From: Anderseniella sp. Alg231-50
Lineage (GTDB): Bacteria; Pseudomonadota; Alphaproteobacteria; Rhizobiales; Aestuariivirgaceae
Direction of reading: 5' to 3'
Assembly (NCBI RefSeq): GCF_900149695.1
Contig: NZ_LT703006.1
Location: 310,001-374,000, forward strand
DNA: 64,000 bases
This document shows positions 26,832 through 36,262 of the stretch, in pieces. The translations under genes and the position numbers were made by a program. The notes under the pieces were generated by a model. It ran no database searches. It was not told the origin of the DNA and worked only from the letters and a program-made list of their open reading frames with translations. Position 1 is the stretch's first letter. Every line of letters starts with the position of its first letter.

Positions 26832-27329
26832 ATGACCGCCTATATTCAGCATTTACATGTCATGCTCCTTGGCTCACTGGTTTTTCTGAGTGCCACGATC
26901 GCCTATTATGACATCAGATATTTTCGTATTCCCAATGTCGCAACATTTCTGCTGGCAGCGAGCGGATTGATTTGCGCAACCGGATCGCTTGGACAAAGCC
27001 TCATGATTGCGATTGCAAACGGATTTGCCGGACTGGCTGCGCTTGCAGCAGTCCGTTGGTTGTACTCGGTATTTAGAAAGCAGACGGGGCTTGGAATGGG
27101 AGATGTAAAATTGGCCGGCGCGGCTTGCATTTGGATCGGGATATTGCAGTTGCCATGGCTCATTCTCGTTGCCTGTATTGTCGCATTTACACACATCTGT
27201 GTGCTGTACATCACAACAAAAAACAATGTACGATTGGCAACAAAATTGCCGTTCGGTGCGCATCTGGCAGTGGCATTATGCTATCTTGTATTGGTTGGCA
27301 TGCCCTTCGATTTAGATACGCTGCCATAA
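26832..27329 (+). CDS. Short prepilin peptidase (A24 family, GspO-like)
   Basis: The 165-aa integral membrane protein has the two catalytic Asp motifs of the A24 family: YYDIRYFRIPN and GMGDVKL. It lacks the N-terminal methylase region of full-length GspO/PilD, so it resembles the short CpaA/TadV type. It should cleave the leaders of GspG, H, I, J and K encoded next to it. ATG 26832 is preferred because the first membrane helix follows at once; 28 more residues from 26748 look unlike the family. The ribosome-binding site is weak. Confidence 0.85.
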   Translation: MTAYIQHLHVMLLGSLVFLSATIAYYDIRYFRIPNVATFLLAASGLICATGSLGQSLMIAIANGFAGLAALAAVRWLYSVFRKQTGLGMGDVKLAGAACIWIGILQLPWLILVACIVAFTHICVLYITTKNNVRLATKLPFGAHLAVALCYLVLVGMPFDLDTLP

Positions 27330-27371
27330 TCTCCGAAAGACCAGTTGGGGGAACTTTCTTTGCGGGAAACC

Positions 27372-27854
27372 ATGAGCGATAACAGCGACTTGACGCACTC
27401 AATCTCATGCAGGACTACGCGTCGCAGAGAAGCGGACTGCAAGCAGAACGACGCCGGTTTCACCATCGTTGAACTGCTGGTCGTGCTTGGCATCATTGCC
27501 CTGATTGCCGCCCTGGTTGGCCCGCAGGCCATCAAGTGGTTCTCGAAAGCCAAAACCGACCAGGCGACAGCGCAAATGCGCAATGTCGAAAGTGCCGTTG
27601 AACTCTACTATCTGGACAACGGCCGGTATCCGACCACTGAACAAAACCTGGATGCCCTGTTAAAAGCACCCGATGATCAGGCCTCCTGGAACGGCCCATA
27701 CCTCAGACGCGAAAGTGGCATCATCGACCCATGGGGGCGCAAGTATATCTACGAGTTTCCCGGCAAGGTATCGACCTACGACTTAAAGAGTCTGGGGCGT
27801 GACGGGCGTGAGGGCGGAACCGGGGAAGACGGGGACATCTCTAACTCGCAATAG
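27372..27854 (+). CDS. gspG: Type II secretion major pseudopilin GspG
   Basis: The 160-aa protein has a long leader ending NDAG, then FTIVELLVVLGIIALIAALV. The body holds the GspG hallmarks: VELYYLDNGRYPTTEQ, LDALLKAPDD, WNGPYLRR, DPWGRKYIYEFPG and LGRDGREGG, the calcium-binding end. It forms the pseudopilus shaft. ATG 27372 follows GCGGGAAACC and is preferred to a TTG 27 bases earlier. gspK follows after 15 bp. Confidence 0.95.
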   Translation: MSDNSDLTHSISCRTTRRREADCKQNDAGFTIVELLVVLGIIALIAALVGPQAIKWFSKAKTDQATAQMRNVESAVELYYLDNGRYPTTEQNLDALLKAPDDQASWNGPYLRRESGIIDPWGRKYIYEFPGKVSTYDLKSLGRDGREGGTGEDGDISNSQ

Positions 27855-27869
27855 GCTTTTTGCATCATC

Positions 27870-28787
27870 ATGAAGCGCAACCTGCAACTGGAAAATAAGG
27901 GTCAGTGCAAAGCTGGCGACGAGCGTGATGCGGGTTACGCCCTGGTGTCGGCAATCTGGTTCATCGGCTTTCTGGCGACGGCAGCCGTATTGTTGTCAAC
28001 GACCACTCGCTTTTCCATTCAGTCTACGGGCTTTGCCGTAGAGAATGCCAAGGCCAGAGCCTATGCGGATGGCCTGGTTGAACTGGTCGGGCTAGCCGCT
28101 GCACACGAAAACAGGGCGAGGACCGCAGGACAAAAAATTCCACGCAACGGCACGGCAATCGAATGCCGACTGCCTGCCGATTGGACCGCTCGGATAAGCG
28201 TTCAGGATCAGCGCGGACTGCTCAACGTCAATCTCGCCACACAAGCCACACTCACAAAATACCTTGAACTCGTCTTGCCCGGTCAACCGGCTGCCTCAGA
28301 CATTGCGGCATCCATAGTTGCGTTTCGCAAGGCCGGCAGTTCAGGCAGCCAATTGTCATCAGGCGATGCCACGCAAGCCGGCCTGCGCAGTAGCGGGCGA
28401 TTTCGCAGCCTCGATGAACTGGATCAAATCAGCGGGATGACGCGCGACCTGCACACAAAGATCATCAGGTTCTTGACCGTGCATGGCCGAAGCACTTCAA
28501 TCGATACCAATTTGTCGCCAGACGGTTTTCGTAATTTGGCACAACAAATCTCTACTGGCAGAAACGCTGCGGCCGCAGGTATTCTTGAGCTAACCGTCAT
28601 CGTCAGCCATCCCAAGGGCGTGACCACGGGGCGGACTGCAGTGCTCGATATCCTGCCTCATCCAAGGCGTCCGTTCACAATTCTTGCCTGGTCAGACTGG
28701 TCACAGGGCAAGGCAAAAACACCAGAAGGCGAACCGCCAGTTCGCAACAATGCACCAAGCTGCGAGACGTTTTTCGCAGCGCGCTGA
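27870..28787 (+). CDS. gspK: Type II secretion pseudopilin GspK
   Basis: The 305-aa protein has a prepilin-like N-terminus (DAGYALVSAIWFIGFLATAA) that lacks the usual Glu at +5, as in GspK. The large body includes DQRGLLNVNLA and FRSLDELDQISGM, typical of the GspK alpha domain. It caps the pseudopilus tip with GspI and GspJ. It is the last gene of the O-G-K set, convergent with gspD. Confidence 0.88.
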   Translation: MKRNLQLENKGQCKAGDERDAGYALVSAIWFIGFLATAAVLLSTTTRFSIQSTGFAVENAKARAYADGLVELVGLAAAHENRARTAGQKIPRNGTAIECRLPADWTARISVQDQRGLLNVNLATQATLTKYLELVLPGQPAASDIAASIVAFRKAGSSGSQLSSGDATQAGLRSSGRFRSLDELDQISGMTRDLHTKIIRFLTVHGRSTSIDTNLSPDGFRNLAQQISTGRNAAAAGILELTVIVSHPKGVTTGRTAVLDILPHPRRPFTILAWSDWSQGKAKTPEGEPPVRNNAPSCETFFAAR

Positions 28788-28815
28788 GTTGCCCCACATT
28801 CGAGAGAGAGCACAC

Positions 28816-31026
28816 TCAGTTAACGATTCGGTTGAATGTCTTTTTGAGGCTTTCAGCGCTACCCGGTTTCGTCTTGCCCTTGTCAAAACCTACCAGGCGT
28901 TTCCGGAATTCATTGGTAATCTCAAAAGCTTCCGTCGTATCGCGGATAACCCGTGGGCGAACAAAAATGACCAGTTCGGTTTTTGATTTCAGAGTATCCC
29001 TGCTTCTGAATGCTGTCCCGAGATAGGGAATATCTCCGAGCAGAGGCACTTTCTCATCCGTTTGATCTTCCGTCTCCTGGATCAGCCCTCCAAGAGTTAG
29101 CGTCTGGCCATCCTGGACGACAACTGTGGTTTCGATTTTCCTGCGCCGTATTGTCGGCGAGTCGATGCCGGAAGTCGTTGTCGGGACAACCGTGCTGACT
29201 TCCTGTTCAATGTCCAGGATCACCCGTCCACTGTCATTGACCCGCGGTGTGATGCTCAAGATCACACCGGTATCTTTCTGTTCAATTGCATTGACGACCG
29301 GGGCGTCCGCCGCTTCGACACTGGTGGACTGCTGCACGACAATAGGCACCTGATCACCGACCTGCAAAGTCGCCTTGCGATTATCCAGCACCATCAATGA
29401 CGGTGACGATACGACATTCACATCGGTCACGCCGTTCAGTGCATTCAGGGCAACTTCAACATTGTCTATCGCCAGAAAATAGGAAAACCCGGGAAACACC
29501 GAAGACACTGCGCCCGTGAGTGAGTCGCTGAATGTCGCATTGTTGTTCTGACGCCCGAGATACCAGCGCACACCAAACTGAAGCTCGTCATTCAGAACAA
29601 CTTCTGCGATGACCGCTTCCAGCAATACCTGGTTTGGCCTGGTGTCCACGCTCTTCAGCACTTTCAGGATCCGGTCATATTCCTCGTCGGTCGCAACCAC
29701 CAGCAGTGAGTTATTGGCATCGTCCGAAACCACCCGAACCACTTCTTCAGGAGGAACATCGTCATCTTCGCCAGAATTGTTGAACGACCCCTCATCGGCA
29801 AACGCCGCCACCCGGCGCGGCTCTTCGCTACTGTCTTCATCACCGCGCGAACTGACCACACCTTGAGACACACCACGAGAAATGCTCTCGCGCGGAGCGA
29901 CACCGGTTTCAACCTGAATTTTCCTGCCGGACTTTGATCGATAGACCGACCGCAATATCCGGGCCAGTTCATCCGCGTCCCGGTTTTGCACATTGTAGAC
30001 ATGGACACCGACGCGTTCCGCATCCGGTTTCGCATCCAGCTTGGCTATCCAGTTTTCAGCCTTTGGCAGATAGGCAGCGCGTGAGGAGATCACCAGCACC
30101 GCCTTCAACCTCACATTGGGAACAAACCGCAGGACACCTTTCAGGGGCCCGCTCTTGGTCGCAAAAATCGTATCCAGTTCCCGAGCCACGGCGACGGGGT
30201 TTGAGTTCTTCAAAGGCCGCAACGCAAAAGACATCCCCTTCAGCCAGTCAACATCAAACAACTCGGCAGATTCGCGAACTGCCGCAATTTGGTTTGGCGA
30301 GCCTTGCAGTATCAACGCATTGCGCGCCTGGTCCACACGCAAGATGGAACCCGGCGGCACAATCGGTTCGAGCACCTCGCGAAGTTCACTCGCAGACACA
30401 TACTTCAACTGCAGAAAATAGTTGCGGTCGCCGACCGCTGAACTGGTCGACAGATTGGTATCCAAAGTCCGCGGAATGTTGGCTGCGGCCTGGATAGGAA
30501 GTATCCGCAACATGCCATGGCGCTCAATCATGGTTGCGCCGTTTGCCTGCAATGCGGTTTCAAATCCGCTCAGCACCTCCGCCTTGGTCAGAGGCCGCGT
30601 GGTGCGCCAGGTTATGGTTCCCGAAATGTAGCCTTCGATCGCATAATTGGCCCCCAGTATATCGCCGAGAACCGCACGCGCGGCCTGTTCAATCGGGGCA
30701 TCGACCAGGTTGAAGGTGATCCGTTCACCCTGCGAGGAACGATCCGCGGCACGTGGCTTGCTCCTGCCCGGCAGCGCCAGGAAATTGTCAGTCCCGCGCT
30801 GGGTCACTCCACGAAAGGTTGAAGCATCATCATCGCGCGGCTGTTCAATCGCCAGCGTCGCAGCATTATTGTCTGCGCTCCCGGTACTCGCCGTACTGAG
30901 GGGAAGATGTTTTGAAAAGAAATTGTCGTCAGGCTCATCAACCAGCGTTGAATTACTGCAACCCTGCAATATCAGCAAGATGCCGACCAGAAAAACCGGA
31001 ACGATACTACTGAAAGCAAACTTCAC
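28816..31026 (-). CDS. gspD: Type II secretion secretin GspD (lipoprotein)
   Basis: The 736-aa outer-membrane secretin has an N-terminal signal with lipobox LILQGC, so it is predicted to be a lipoprotein that could reach the outer membrane without a separate pilotin. N0 to N3 domains follow (about 100-430; the N-domain motif VYNVQNRDADELARIL is visible). A Ser/Asp/Glu-rich insertion (about 390-425) precedes the secretin core, with VPLLGDIPYLGTAFRS near residue 680. GTG at 31026, behind GAGGGGGG, is a better start than TTG 31041. Confidence 0.94.
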   Translation of the reverse strand: MKFAFSSIVPVFLVGILLILQGCSNSTLVDEPDDNFFSKHLPLSTASTGSADNNAATLAIEQPRDDDASTFRGVTQRGTDNFLALPGRSKPRAADRSSQGERITFNLVDAPIEQAARAVLGDILGANYAIEGYISGTITWRTTRPLTKAEVLSGFETALQANGATMIERHGMLRILPIQAAANIPRTLDTNLSTSSAVGDRNYFLQLKYVSASELREVLEPIVPPGSILRVDQARNALILQGSPNQIAAVRESAELFDVDWLKGMSFALRPLKNSNPVAVARELDTIFATKSGPLKGVLRFVPNVRLKAVLVISSRAAYLPKAENWIAKLDAKPDAERVGVHVYNVQNRDADELARILRSVYRSKSGRKIQVETGVAPRESISRGVSQGVVSSRGDEDSSEEPRRVAAFADEGSFNNSGEDDDVPPEEVVRVVSDDANNSLLVVATDEEYDRILKVLKSVDTRPNQVLLEAVIAEVVLNDELQFGVRWYLGRQNNNATFSDSLTGAVSSVFPGFSYFLAIDNVEVALNALNGVTDVNVVSSPSLMVLDNRKATLQVGDQVPIVVQQSTSVEAADAPVVNAIEQKDTGVILSITPRVNDSGRVILDIEQEVSTVVPTTTSGIDSPTIRRRKIETTVVVQDGQTLTLGGLIQETEDQTDEKVPLLGDIPYLGTAFRSRDTLKSKTELVIFVRPRVIRDTTEAFEITNEFRKRLVGFDKGKTKPGSAESLKKTFNRIVN

Positions 31027-31093
31027 ACTGCCCCCCCTCAATACATGAGAATTGATCAGTGTACTCCTGAGGTTGAATAATCCCTATCGGTTG

Positions 31094-31603
31094 CTACTTG
31101 TTGTCCACATAAAGCGGCAGTTTTTTCTGGTGCTTGCCGGATTCAACCATGATTTCAAGTGCGGAAATTTCAATCAGGGTCCAGCCCATGAACTTTTCAC
31201 CGAGGCGGATCCACTTGCGCTCCTCGGTATCAAGCTTTCGCACCAGCGCCATTTGCTCTGATGAAGACATCAGAACACCTTCAAGCCTCAACTCGGCTCG
31301 TGGCGATTGCGGCTGGACAGGCTTTGGGGGCTTGGTGATTACCGGCTTCACCGGCGCCTTGACCACCGGCCTGGGCTTCGCTTTGAGCTGGCGCGTCGGC
31401 GAGAAAACCGCAGCCGACATCAGCGTACCGAGCCGAACCGGGCGCCGGGACAAGTCGGCGATCTCCGGATCTGAGCCGGACGCCTGCCAGGTAGTCGAAG
31501 GCATGATCGGGCGCAGATCATAGTCATGGTCAAACCTGCCGGACAACATCCATCCCTGCCAGGCCGCAAGCAGGACCAGAAGACATATCTGCAAAGATTT
31601 CAT
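31094..31603 (-). CDS. GspC-like inner-membrane component of the type II system
   Basis: The 169-aa protein has an N-terminal transmembrane helix (MKSLQICLLVLLAAWQGWML), a Pro/Lys-rich linker (about 75-98) and a C-terminal homology-region-like domain (AELRLEGVLMSSSEQMALV, then WIRLGEKFMGWTLIEI). This is the layout of GspC without its PDZ or coiled-coil end, or of GspN-like proteins of short systems. It would bridge GspD and the inner-membrane platform. It lies between gspM and gspD on the same strand. Confidence 0.7.
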   Translation of the reverse strand: MKSLQICLLVLLAAWQGWMLSGRFDHDYDLRPIMPSTTWQASGSDPEIADLSRRPVRLGTLMSAAVFSPTRQLKAKPRPVVKAPVKPVITKPPKPVQPQSPRAELRLEGVLMSSSEQMALVRKLDTEERKWIRLGEKFMGWTLIEISALEIMVESGKHQKKLPLYVDNK

Positions 31604-31615
31604 GTCATCCTCCCG

Positions 31616-32209
31616 TTACTGTTGACCTGGCACTACCGCGCGCACCGGTGAATAGATTTCAAGCTGGACATCAAGCCGCGCGTCCGGTGTCGTGACACGG
31701 TTCGGGTCAGGATCAGCCGTAACCCGGCCTGAAAAAACCGTCGTATATGGCGTGCCGGTCTCAACTGCGGCAACAAATCTTGCAACAGCATCAAACCGCC
31801 CGATCACCGCGATCCGCAGGCCGATCCATGAAAAGCCCAGTTCCTCCTTCACCGGCCGCTCGGTCACGTTCACGATTTGCGCGCCAGCGCTGGCGGCATG
31901 TCTCTTAAGCCGCGCCTGAAATTCGGCCATGCTGACGGCAGATGCATCACCGGGAGAAAACAGGGTCTGCAGCACCGTATCCAGTTGCTTGTCCGCGACG
32001 GTCCCGATTTCAGGTTTCCACTCTGCAATTTGCAGCATACGTCCCAGCTGGACGCGACGTTCACTTATGGCTTCATCATTGGACGCGATCTTGCTCGCAA
32101 TACCGGCATACAATGCCCAGATGGCTGCCACCACAAGGACAACCAGAAAGACTGCCAGGATTTGCTGAAGTCCCTTCCCCAGCCGGCCGGGAACAAGTTT
32201 TGCGTTCAT
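31616..32209 (-). CDS. gspM: Type II secretion protein GspM
   Basis: The 197-aa bitopic protein has one N-terminal transmembrane helix (about 14-37), a coiled-coil segment with SNDEAISERRVQLGRML, and a ferredoxin-like periplasmic domain containing FRAR-like and WIGLRIAVIGRFDAVARFV segments. It overlaps gspL as ATGA, as expected for GspL-GspM partners. Confidence 0.85.
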   Translation of the reverse strand: MNAKLVPGRLGKGLQQILAVFLVVLVVAAIWALYAGIASKIASNDEAISERRVQLGRMLQIAEWKPEIGTVADKQLDTVLQTLFSPGDASAVSMAEFQARLKRHAASAGAQIVNVTERPVKEELGFSWIGLRIAVIGRFDAVARFVAAVETGTPYTTVFSGRVTADPDPNRVTTPDARLDVQLEIYSPVRAVVPGQQ

Positions 32210-33276
32210 GGCAACGTTCCAATCCGGGCTTCAATCTGAAACCGCTCGTCATTCGAGGCACGATTGGTCACTACGGGGGAGGAAAACCGAACCTGTGAGA
32301 ACACTACGGATGCTTCCAGCAAACCAATGAGCTCGGCGGCAGATTTCGCTGATCCGGTCATTCGCAATGTCCGGTCTTCAATTGCCAGCGCGTTGATCCA
32401 GGCAGACCGTGGCAGTGTTTTCGTGAGTTCCTGCCAGATATCAATCAGCCCTGGCTCGTGCTGTATTTTTTTCTGAATTCCGACCACACCGTTGGCCAGT
32501 GCTGCCTCCCTGTTCAAATTGTTGCGGACCGTTTGAGCCTTTCGGGTGGCGATCACCAGTTTTTGATCAAGTGCGGTGATGGCCTCTTCCTGCCGGGTGA
32601 GGGTCGTAAATATGTTGGCAGCACCAAGCACTAGCACCAATGCTGCCAGGATCAGGCGCCACCTGGTTCCTGTTACGGGTTCAGCACTGGCTTCCATCAG
32701 CGGATCGAGGCGCACTTCGCGACCGTCTTTGAGCAAGGCGGTCACCTCAAAATCAAGTCCCTTATCGGCTTTCAGCGCGGCAACATACGGCTCCACAAGC
32801 TCGCCGTTGAGCACCAGTTGCCGGGCTGACACTGATTGCGAACCGGCCTTGATACTGGCAACGTCCAGGCCCGAATAAGCGGACTTGCCGCTGCCGGGGA
32901 CCAGCGCCCTGGCCTCCAGCGCGGCGATATCTGAAATATTTGCAGCTACGCTGAGCGGCAACTCAACAGATCGGGTCAGAAGCTGTTCAACCGGTACGAC
33001 TATATTGACCTTGCGGCGAAACCCCAAAGCGCCGAACCGCGGCCTGAACAGGTCGGTTACATCTTTCGGTTGCTGGAAAATCCCGTCGATTTGCTTCCAG
33101 TTGCCGGGCGACGCCAGCCAACCGCGCCGCAACAGTGTTATGCCATCCTGCTCAACACTGATGCGATGCCGGATACGCAACGATCCGAGAGCTGATTTCA
33201 CCGCATCCGGCACCAGGGAAACCAGCTGGCCGTGCCACCAGTTGCCGAATGCTCCGATTGCCTGGATGATTTTCAT
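32206..33276 (-). CDS. gspL: Type II secretion protein GspL (PilN-like)
   Basis: The 356-aa protein combines a cytoplasmic actin-like part (about 30-200, with VNIVVPVEQLLTRSVELPL), a transmembrane helix (about 222-245, WRLILAALVLVLGAANIF) and a periplasmic PilN/GspL domain. Start 33276 is chosen over 33288 because GGGGAG sits five bases upstream. It heads the minus-strand L-M-C-D operon and recruits GspE to the membrane. Confidence 0.85.
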   Translation of the reverse strand: MKIIQAIGAFGNWWHGQLVSLVPDAVKSALGSLRIRHRISVEQDGITLLRRGWLASPGNWKQIDGIFQQPKDVTDLFRPRFGALGFRRKVNIVVPVEQLLTRSVELPLSVAANISDIAALEARALVPGSGKSAYSGLDVASIKAGSQSVSARQLVLNGELVEPYVAALKADKGLDFEVTALLKDGREVRLDPLMEASAEPVTGTRWRLILAALVLVLGAANIFTTLTRQEEAITALDQKLVIATRKAQTVRNNLNREAALANGVVGIQKKIQHEPGLIDIWQELTKTLPRSAWINALAIEDRTLRMTGSAKSAAELIGLLEASVVFSQVRFSSPVVTNRASNDERFQIEARIGTLP

Positions 33277-33470
33277 AAAGCTCCCCAAGCCTCATTATAG
33301 GCAGCATATTTCTGTGCACGCAAAGCCAGTTTTGGTGCGGCAAATACCCCCGCGTCATGCTATAGTCTGAGTACTAACGATACGCGCTTTCCCGATCAAA
33401 CGAATACGCCGTTTTATGGGCGGTTTTATCTCGTTTTGAGCCGGGCCTGGGGGTTGAGCAAAGGTTAGGC

Positions 33471-35219
33471 ATGAACACCGGATCTGCAACAGCTATATCA
33501 TCGGACGCCGACAGGTCGGGCGGGCGTGATTCCGGGTTTCTCAGTTATTTGTCCGATCGCCGGGTTCTTGATGATTTTGCCATCGAACGTGCGTTTCGCG
33601 CCATGGATCAGACCTGGAACCGAACAGAAGCCGTGCTGGTCGATCTGGCTCTGATATCCGAAAGTGATCTGGCATCACATCTTGCCGGCTTTCTCAATCT
33701 TGAGCTGTTGCAAAAGGACGATCATCCAATCTCGCCAATTGCGGAGGATGTTCTCGAACCGGCATTTCTGAAAGCGGCGAAACTGTTGCCAGTGCAGGCG
33801 AGCGACGACGCAATTACACTGGCGACACCGTGGCCTCTGGATAACGCGCAGGCACAGGCGGCAGGTTATTTTCTGAACAGGAATGTCGTCCTCCTGGTGA
33901 CAACGCCCAGCGAGTTTGAACAATTGTTTGAACAACTCTACGGCGATTCAGACGTGCTCGCAGCGCAAGGCTTGTCAGAAGCGGATCTGGGCGACCAGGC
34001 CGGTCAGGCTGACATTGACCGGCTCAAGGACATTGCCAGCGAAGCGCCCATCGTGCGGCTGGCCTCGCGGATTATCAATCTGGCCGTCAGTTCACTGGCA
34101 TCGGATATTCACATGGAACCGTTTGAGGATCGGGTGCGCATCCGGTTTCGCATTGACGGTGCCCTGCGCACCATGGAAACGGCGGATCGCTCCATGCTGG
34201 CCGGGCTGGTGTCGCGCTTTAAAATCATGGCGCATCTCAACATCGCCGAAAGCCGGTTGCCGCAGGACGGCCGCATCAAGATACCGGTCAAGGGCCGGGA
34301 AATTGACCTCAGGGTGTCAACCATGCCGACCCAGTACGGCGAAACAATCGTGCTGCGTATTCTGGACCGGGCCGAAGTCGCGCTGCAGTTTCCAGCCCTT
34401 GGGTTTGATGCATCAGCGGTTGAAACGTTGCAGCGCCTGACTGCGCAGCCACACGGGATTTTCCTGGTAACCGGACCCACCGGCAGCGGCAAGACCACGA
34501 CGCTTTATGCCGCCCTGACCGGCTTGAACTCGGAGGAACGCAAGATATTCACCGTGGAAGACCCGGTGGAATACAACCTGCCGGGGATCAGCCAGATCCA
34601 GGTCAAACCGCAAATCGGTCTAACCTTTGCCTCGGCATTGCGGTCCATTCTCAGGCAGGACCCGGACATCGTCATGCTCGGTGAAATCCGTGATGGCGAG
34701 ACCGCGCAGATATCCATTCAGGCCTCGCTGACCGGGCATCTGGTGCTGGCCACTGTGCACACCAATGACGCGGTCAGTTCGATCTCCCGACTGCTCGACA
34801 TGGGCGTTGAGCGTTTTCTGCTGGCCTCGACGCTGCGCGGTGTCCTCGCCCAACGCTTGGTGCGTAAGCTGTGCGCCAAATGCAGCGAGCCGGCAGACCT
34901 TTCCGCCGGCATTTTGGCGCAAGCCGGTATGGCTGCGGGCAAAGGCCGTCATGCAGCGCGGCGCCCGGTCGGATGTGCCATGTGCAACAAGACCGGCTAT
35001 GCCGGGCGCACCACCATTTATGAAATCGTCGAGTTTGATGGCGAACTGCAACGCCTTGTTGCCGAGGACGCGCCCGTCTCAGAAATACTGGCGGCGGCAA
35101 GACAGCGCGGCGCGACAACCTTGCGGCGCTGCGGTTTGCAAAAAGTTCTGGCTGGCGACACCAGCCTTGAAGAAGTGTTGCGTGTGACGGGCGATCAACA
35201 GGCAATTGAACCAACTTGA
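33471..35219 (+). CDS. gspE: Type II secretion ATPase GspE
   Basis: The 582-aa hexameric ATPase has an N-terminal GspL-binding domain, then SDIHMEPFEDRVRIRFRIDG, Walker A GPTGSGKTT (about 335-343), the Asp box FTVEDPVEY, Walker B DIVMLGEIRD, and the His box ATVHTND. A zinc-binding C-terminal module has CAKC (about 467) and CAMC (about 503), the tetracysteine of GspE. It powers pseudopilus growth. It is divergent from the L-M-C-D operon. Confidence 0.96.
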   Translation: MNTGSATAISSDADRSGGRDSGFLSYLSDRRVLDDFAIERAFRAMDQTWNRTEAVLVDLALISESDLASHLAGFLNLELLQKDDHPISPIAEDVLEPAFLKAAKLLPVQASDDAITLATPWPLDNAQAQAAGYFLNRNVVLLVTTPSEFEQLFEQLYGDSDVLAAQGLSEADLGDQAGQADIDRLKDIASEAPIVRLASRIINLAVSSLASDIHMEPFEDRVRIRFRIDGALRTMETADRSMLAGLVSRFKIMAHLNIAESRLPQDGRIKIPVKGREIDLRVSTMPTQYGETIVLRILDRAEVALQFPALGFDASAVETLQRLTAQPHGIFLVTGPTGSGKTTTLYAALTGLNSEERKIFTVEDPVEYNLPGISQIQVKPQIGLTFASALRSILRQDPDIVMLGEIRDGETAQISIQASLTGHLVLATVHTNDAVSSISRLLDMGVERFLLASTLRGVLAQRLVRKLCAKCSEPADLSAGILAQAGMAAGKGRHAARRPVGCAMCNKTGYAGRTTIYEIVEFDGELQRLVAEDAPVSEILAAARQRGATTLRRCGLQKVLAGDTSLEEVLRVTGDQQAIEPT

Positions 35220-35235
35220 TACCAAAGGTGAAACC

Positions 35236-35709
35236 ATGACTCGATTGAAGCAAACGTCCCTTTTGCTGGCAGCCCTTGTCCTGTCAGGCACCGCGCTGAC
35301 TTTACCCGCAACCGCACAAGGTGCAAAACCGGCCGGAACCATCAAGTGCACTTTGACCGTCAGCGTGGAACTGGCAGTGGGTGCCCGTCGCCCGGTGCCG
35401 TGTGTGTTTCAGCCGACCGCCGCCAACAAGCCGGCAGTGCCGCTGGAAGTCACCATTGATAATTATGGTGCGCCGGTTAAATTGATGACCCAGGTCGATT
35501 TGTCATGGACAGTCAGCGGCTCGGGGAAAGCACCGGCGAAACAACTGGCCGGCACCTATACCGGTAATCCCGTCATGGCGAAGAAGACTGATCCGGCCAA
35601 TGCACTCAGCGCCGGGGGAGAATTTGAACTGCTGCCAATGACGAGTGACAATCCAGACATGTTCAACCTGGCCAGCGGCATTGCAGCTGCAACAGTGAGG
35701 CTAAAGTAA
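35236..35709 (+). CDS. DUF992 secreted protein, co-transcribed with gspE
   Basis: The 157-aa precursor has a Sec signal (MTRLKQTSLLLAALVLSG then TALTLPATAQG). The mature part matches DUF992: GTIKCTLTVSVELAVGARR, VPCVF, AGTYTGN, FELLPM and LNLASGIAAATVRLK-like end. DUF992 members are small exported proteins of unknown function common in Hyphomicrobiales. It starts 17 bp after gspE with AAGGTGA, so it shares that transcript and could be a substrate or accessory of the secretion system. Confidence 0.85.
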   Translation: MTRLKQTSLLLAALVLSGTALTLPATAQGAKPAGTIKCTLTVSVELAVGARRPVPCVFQPTAANKPAVPLEVTIDNYGAPVKLMTQVDLSWTVSGSGKAPAKQLAGTYTGNPVMAKKTDPANALSAGGEFELLPMTSDNPDMFNLASGIAAATVRLK

Positions 35710-35926
35710 GCGGGTATGTCCGCACTCACCAGTATGTCCCATTGCGAGGCCGGATGGAGGCGTCCATCCCATTACCGTAATTCGATCGGTCGGTTCCGAG
35801 GACTGGATCAAGATACTGGAAGCACTGACCGGGCACACCCTACTCCCGCAAAAACGCGAACCCAAGATTAAGGATGATACAATCTAACTAGCGCATTTAG
35901 TAAACTGTCGCCGTAGTTAACCGCAA
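35710..35926. other. Short gene-free gap
   Basis: About 215 bp between convergent genes. A fragment open frame ending at 35887 has no start or recognised family and may be a remnant of a lost gene. Confidence 0.4.
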
Positions 35927-36262
35927 TTACACATTATAATATCTCTTCAAACGACCCGTTAACAGATTAATTGATGAATTTGATTTTCCTGAACGAAAAA
36001 CCTGGTCACCTAGTATTGCAATCAATTGCCAGAACTTTTTTGAATCTTCATTTTCACCATATATAAATATCTGATCTACTACTGATCCTGATCCGCCCCA
36101 TATTTCTGGTGCCAGCAATCGTTTCCAAAACAAATCTGGATCAAAACTGGACTCAGCGACTCTTCTGAATATCCCTGCATATCTTCTTTCTTTGGACTGG
36201 CTTAAGAGTACATCTATCTCTTTCACCGTCTCAACAATTTCGCTAATCATATGCTCATTCAT
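35927..36262 (-). CDS. Putative immunity protein for the RHS toxin
   Basis: The 111-aa soluble protein has no family that I can name. It is AT-richer than its neighbours. Residues 1-40 and 75-111 are helical. Its ATG overlaps the stop of the giant RHS gene as ATGA. A small unrelated gene placed directly after a polymorphic toxin tip is the standard position of the cognate immunity protein, and this is the basis of the call. Confidence 0.6.
   Translation of the reverse strand: MNEHMISEIVETVKEIDVLLSQSKERRYAGIFRRVAESSFDPDLFWKRLLAPEIWGGSGSVVDQIFIYGENEDSKKFWQLIAILGDQVFRSGKSNSSINLLTGRLKRYYNV

Noticed and set aside
24000-35219. Type IV pilus assembly locus
   Set aside because: The set includes GspC-, GspM- and GspK-like genes and a GspG with its C-terminal calcium loop, which specify type II secretion.
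35742-35887. Open-frame fragment ending LPQKREPKIKDDTI
   Set aside because: No start codon with a ribosome-binding site and no family recognised; at best a remnant.
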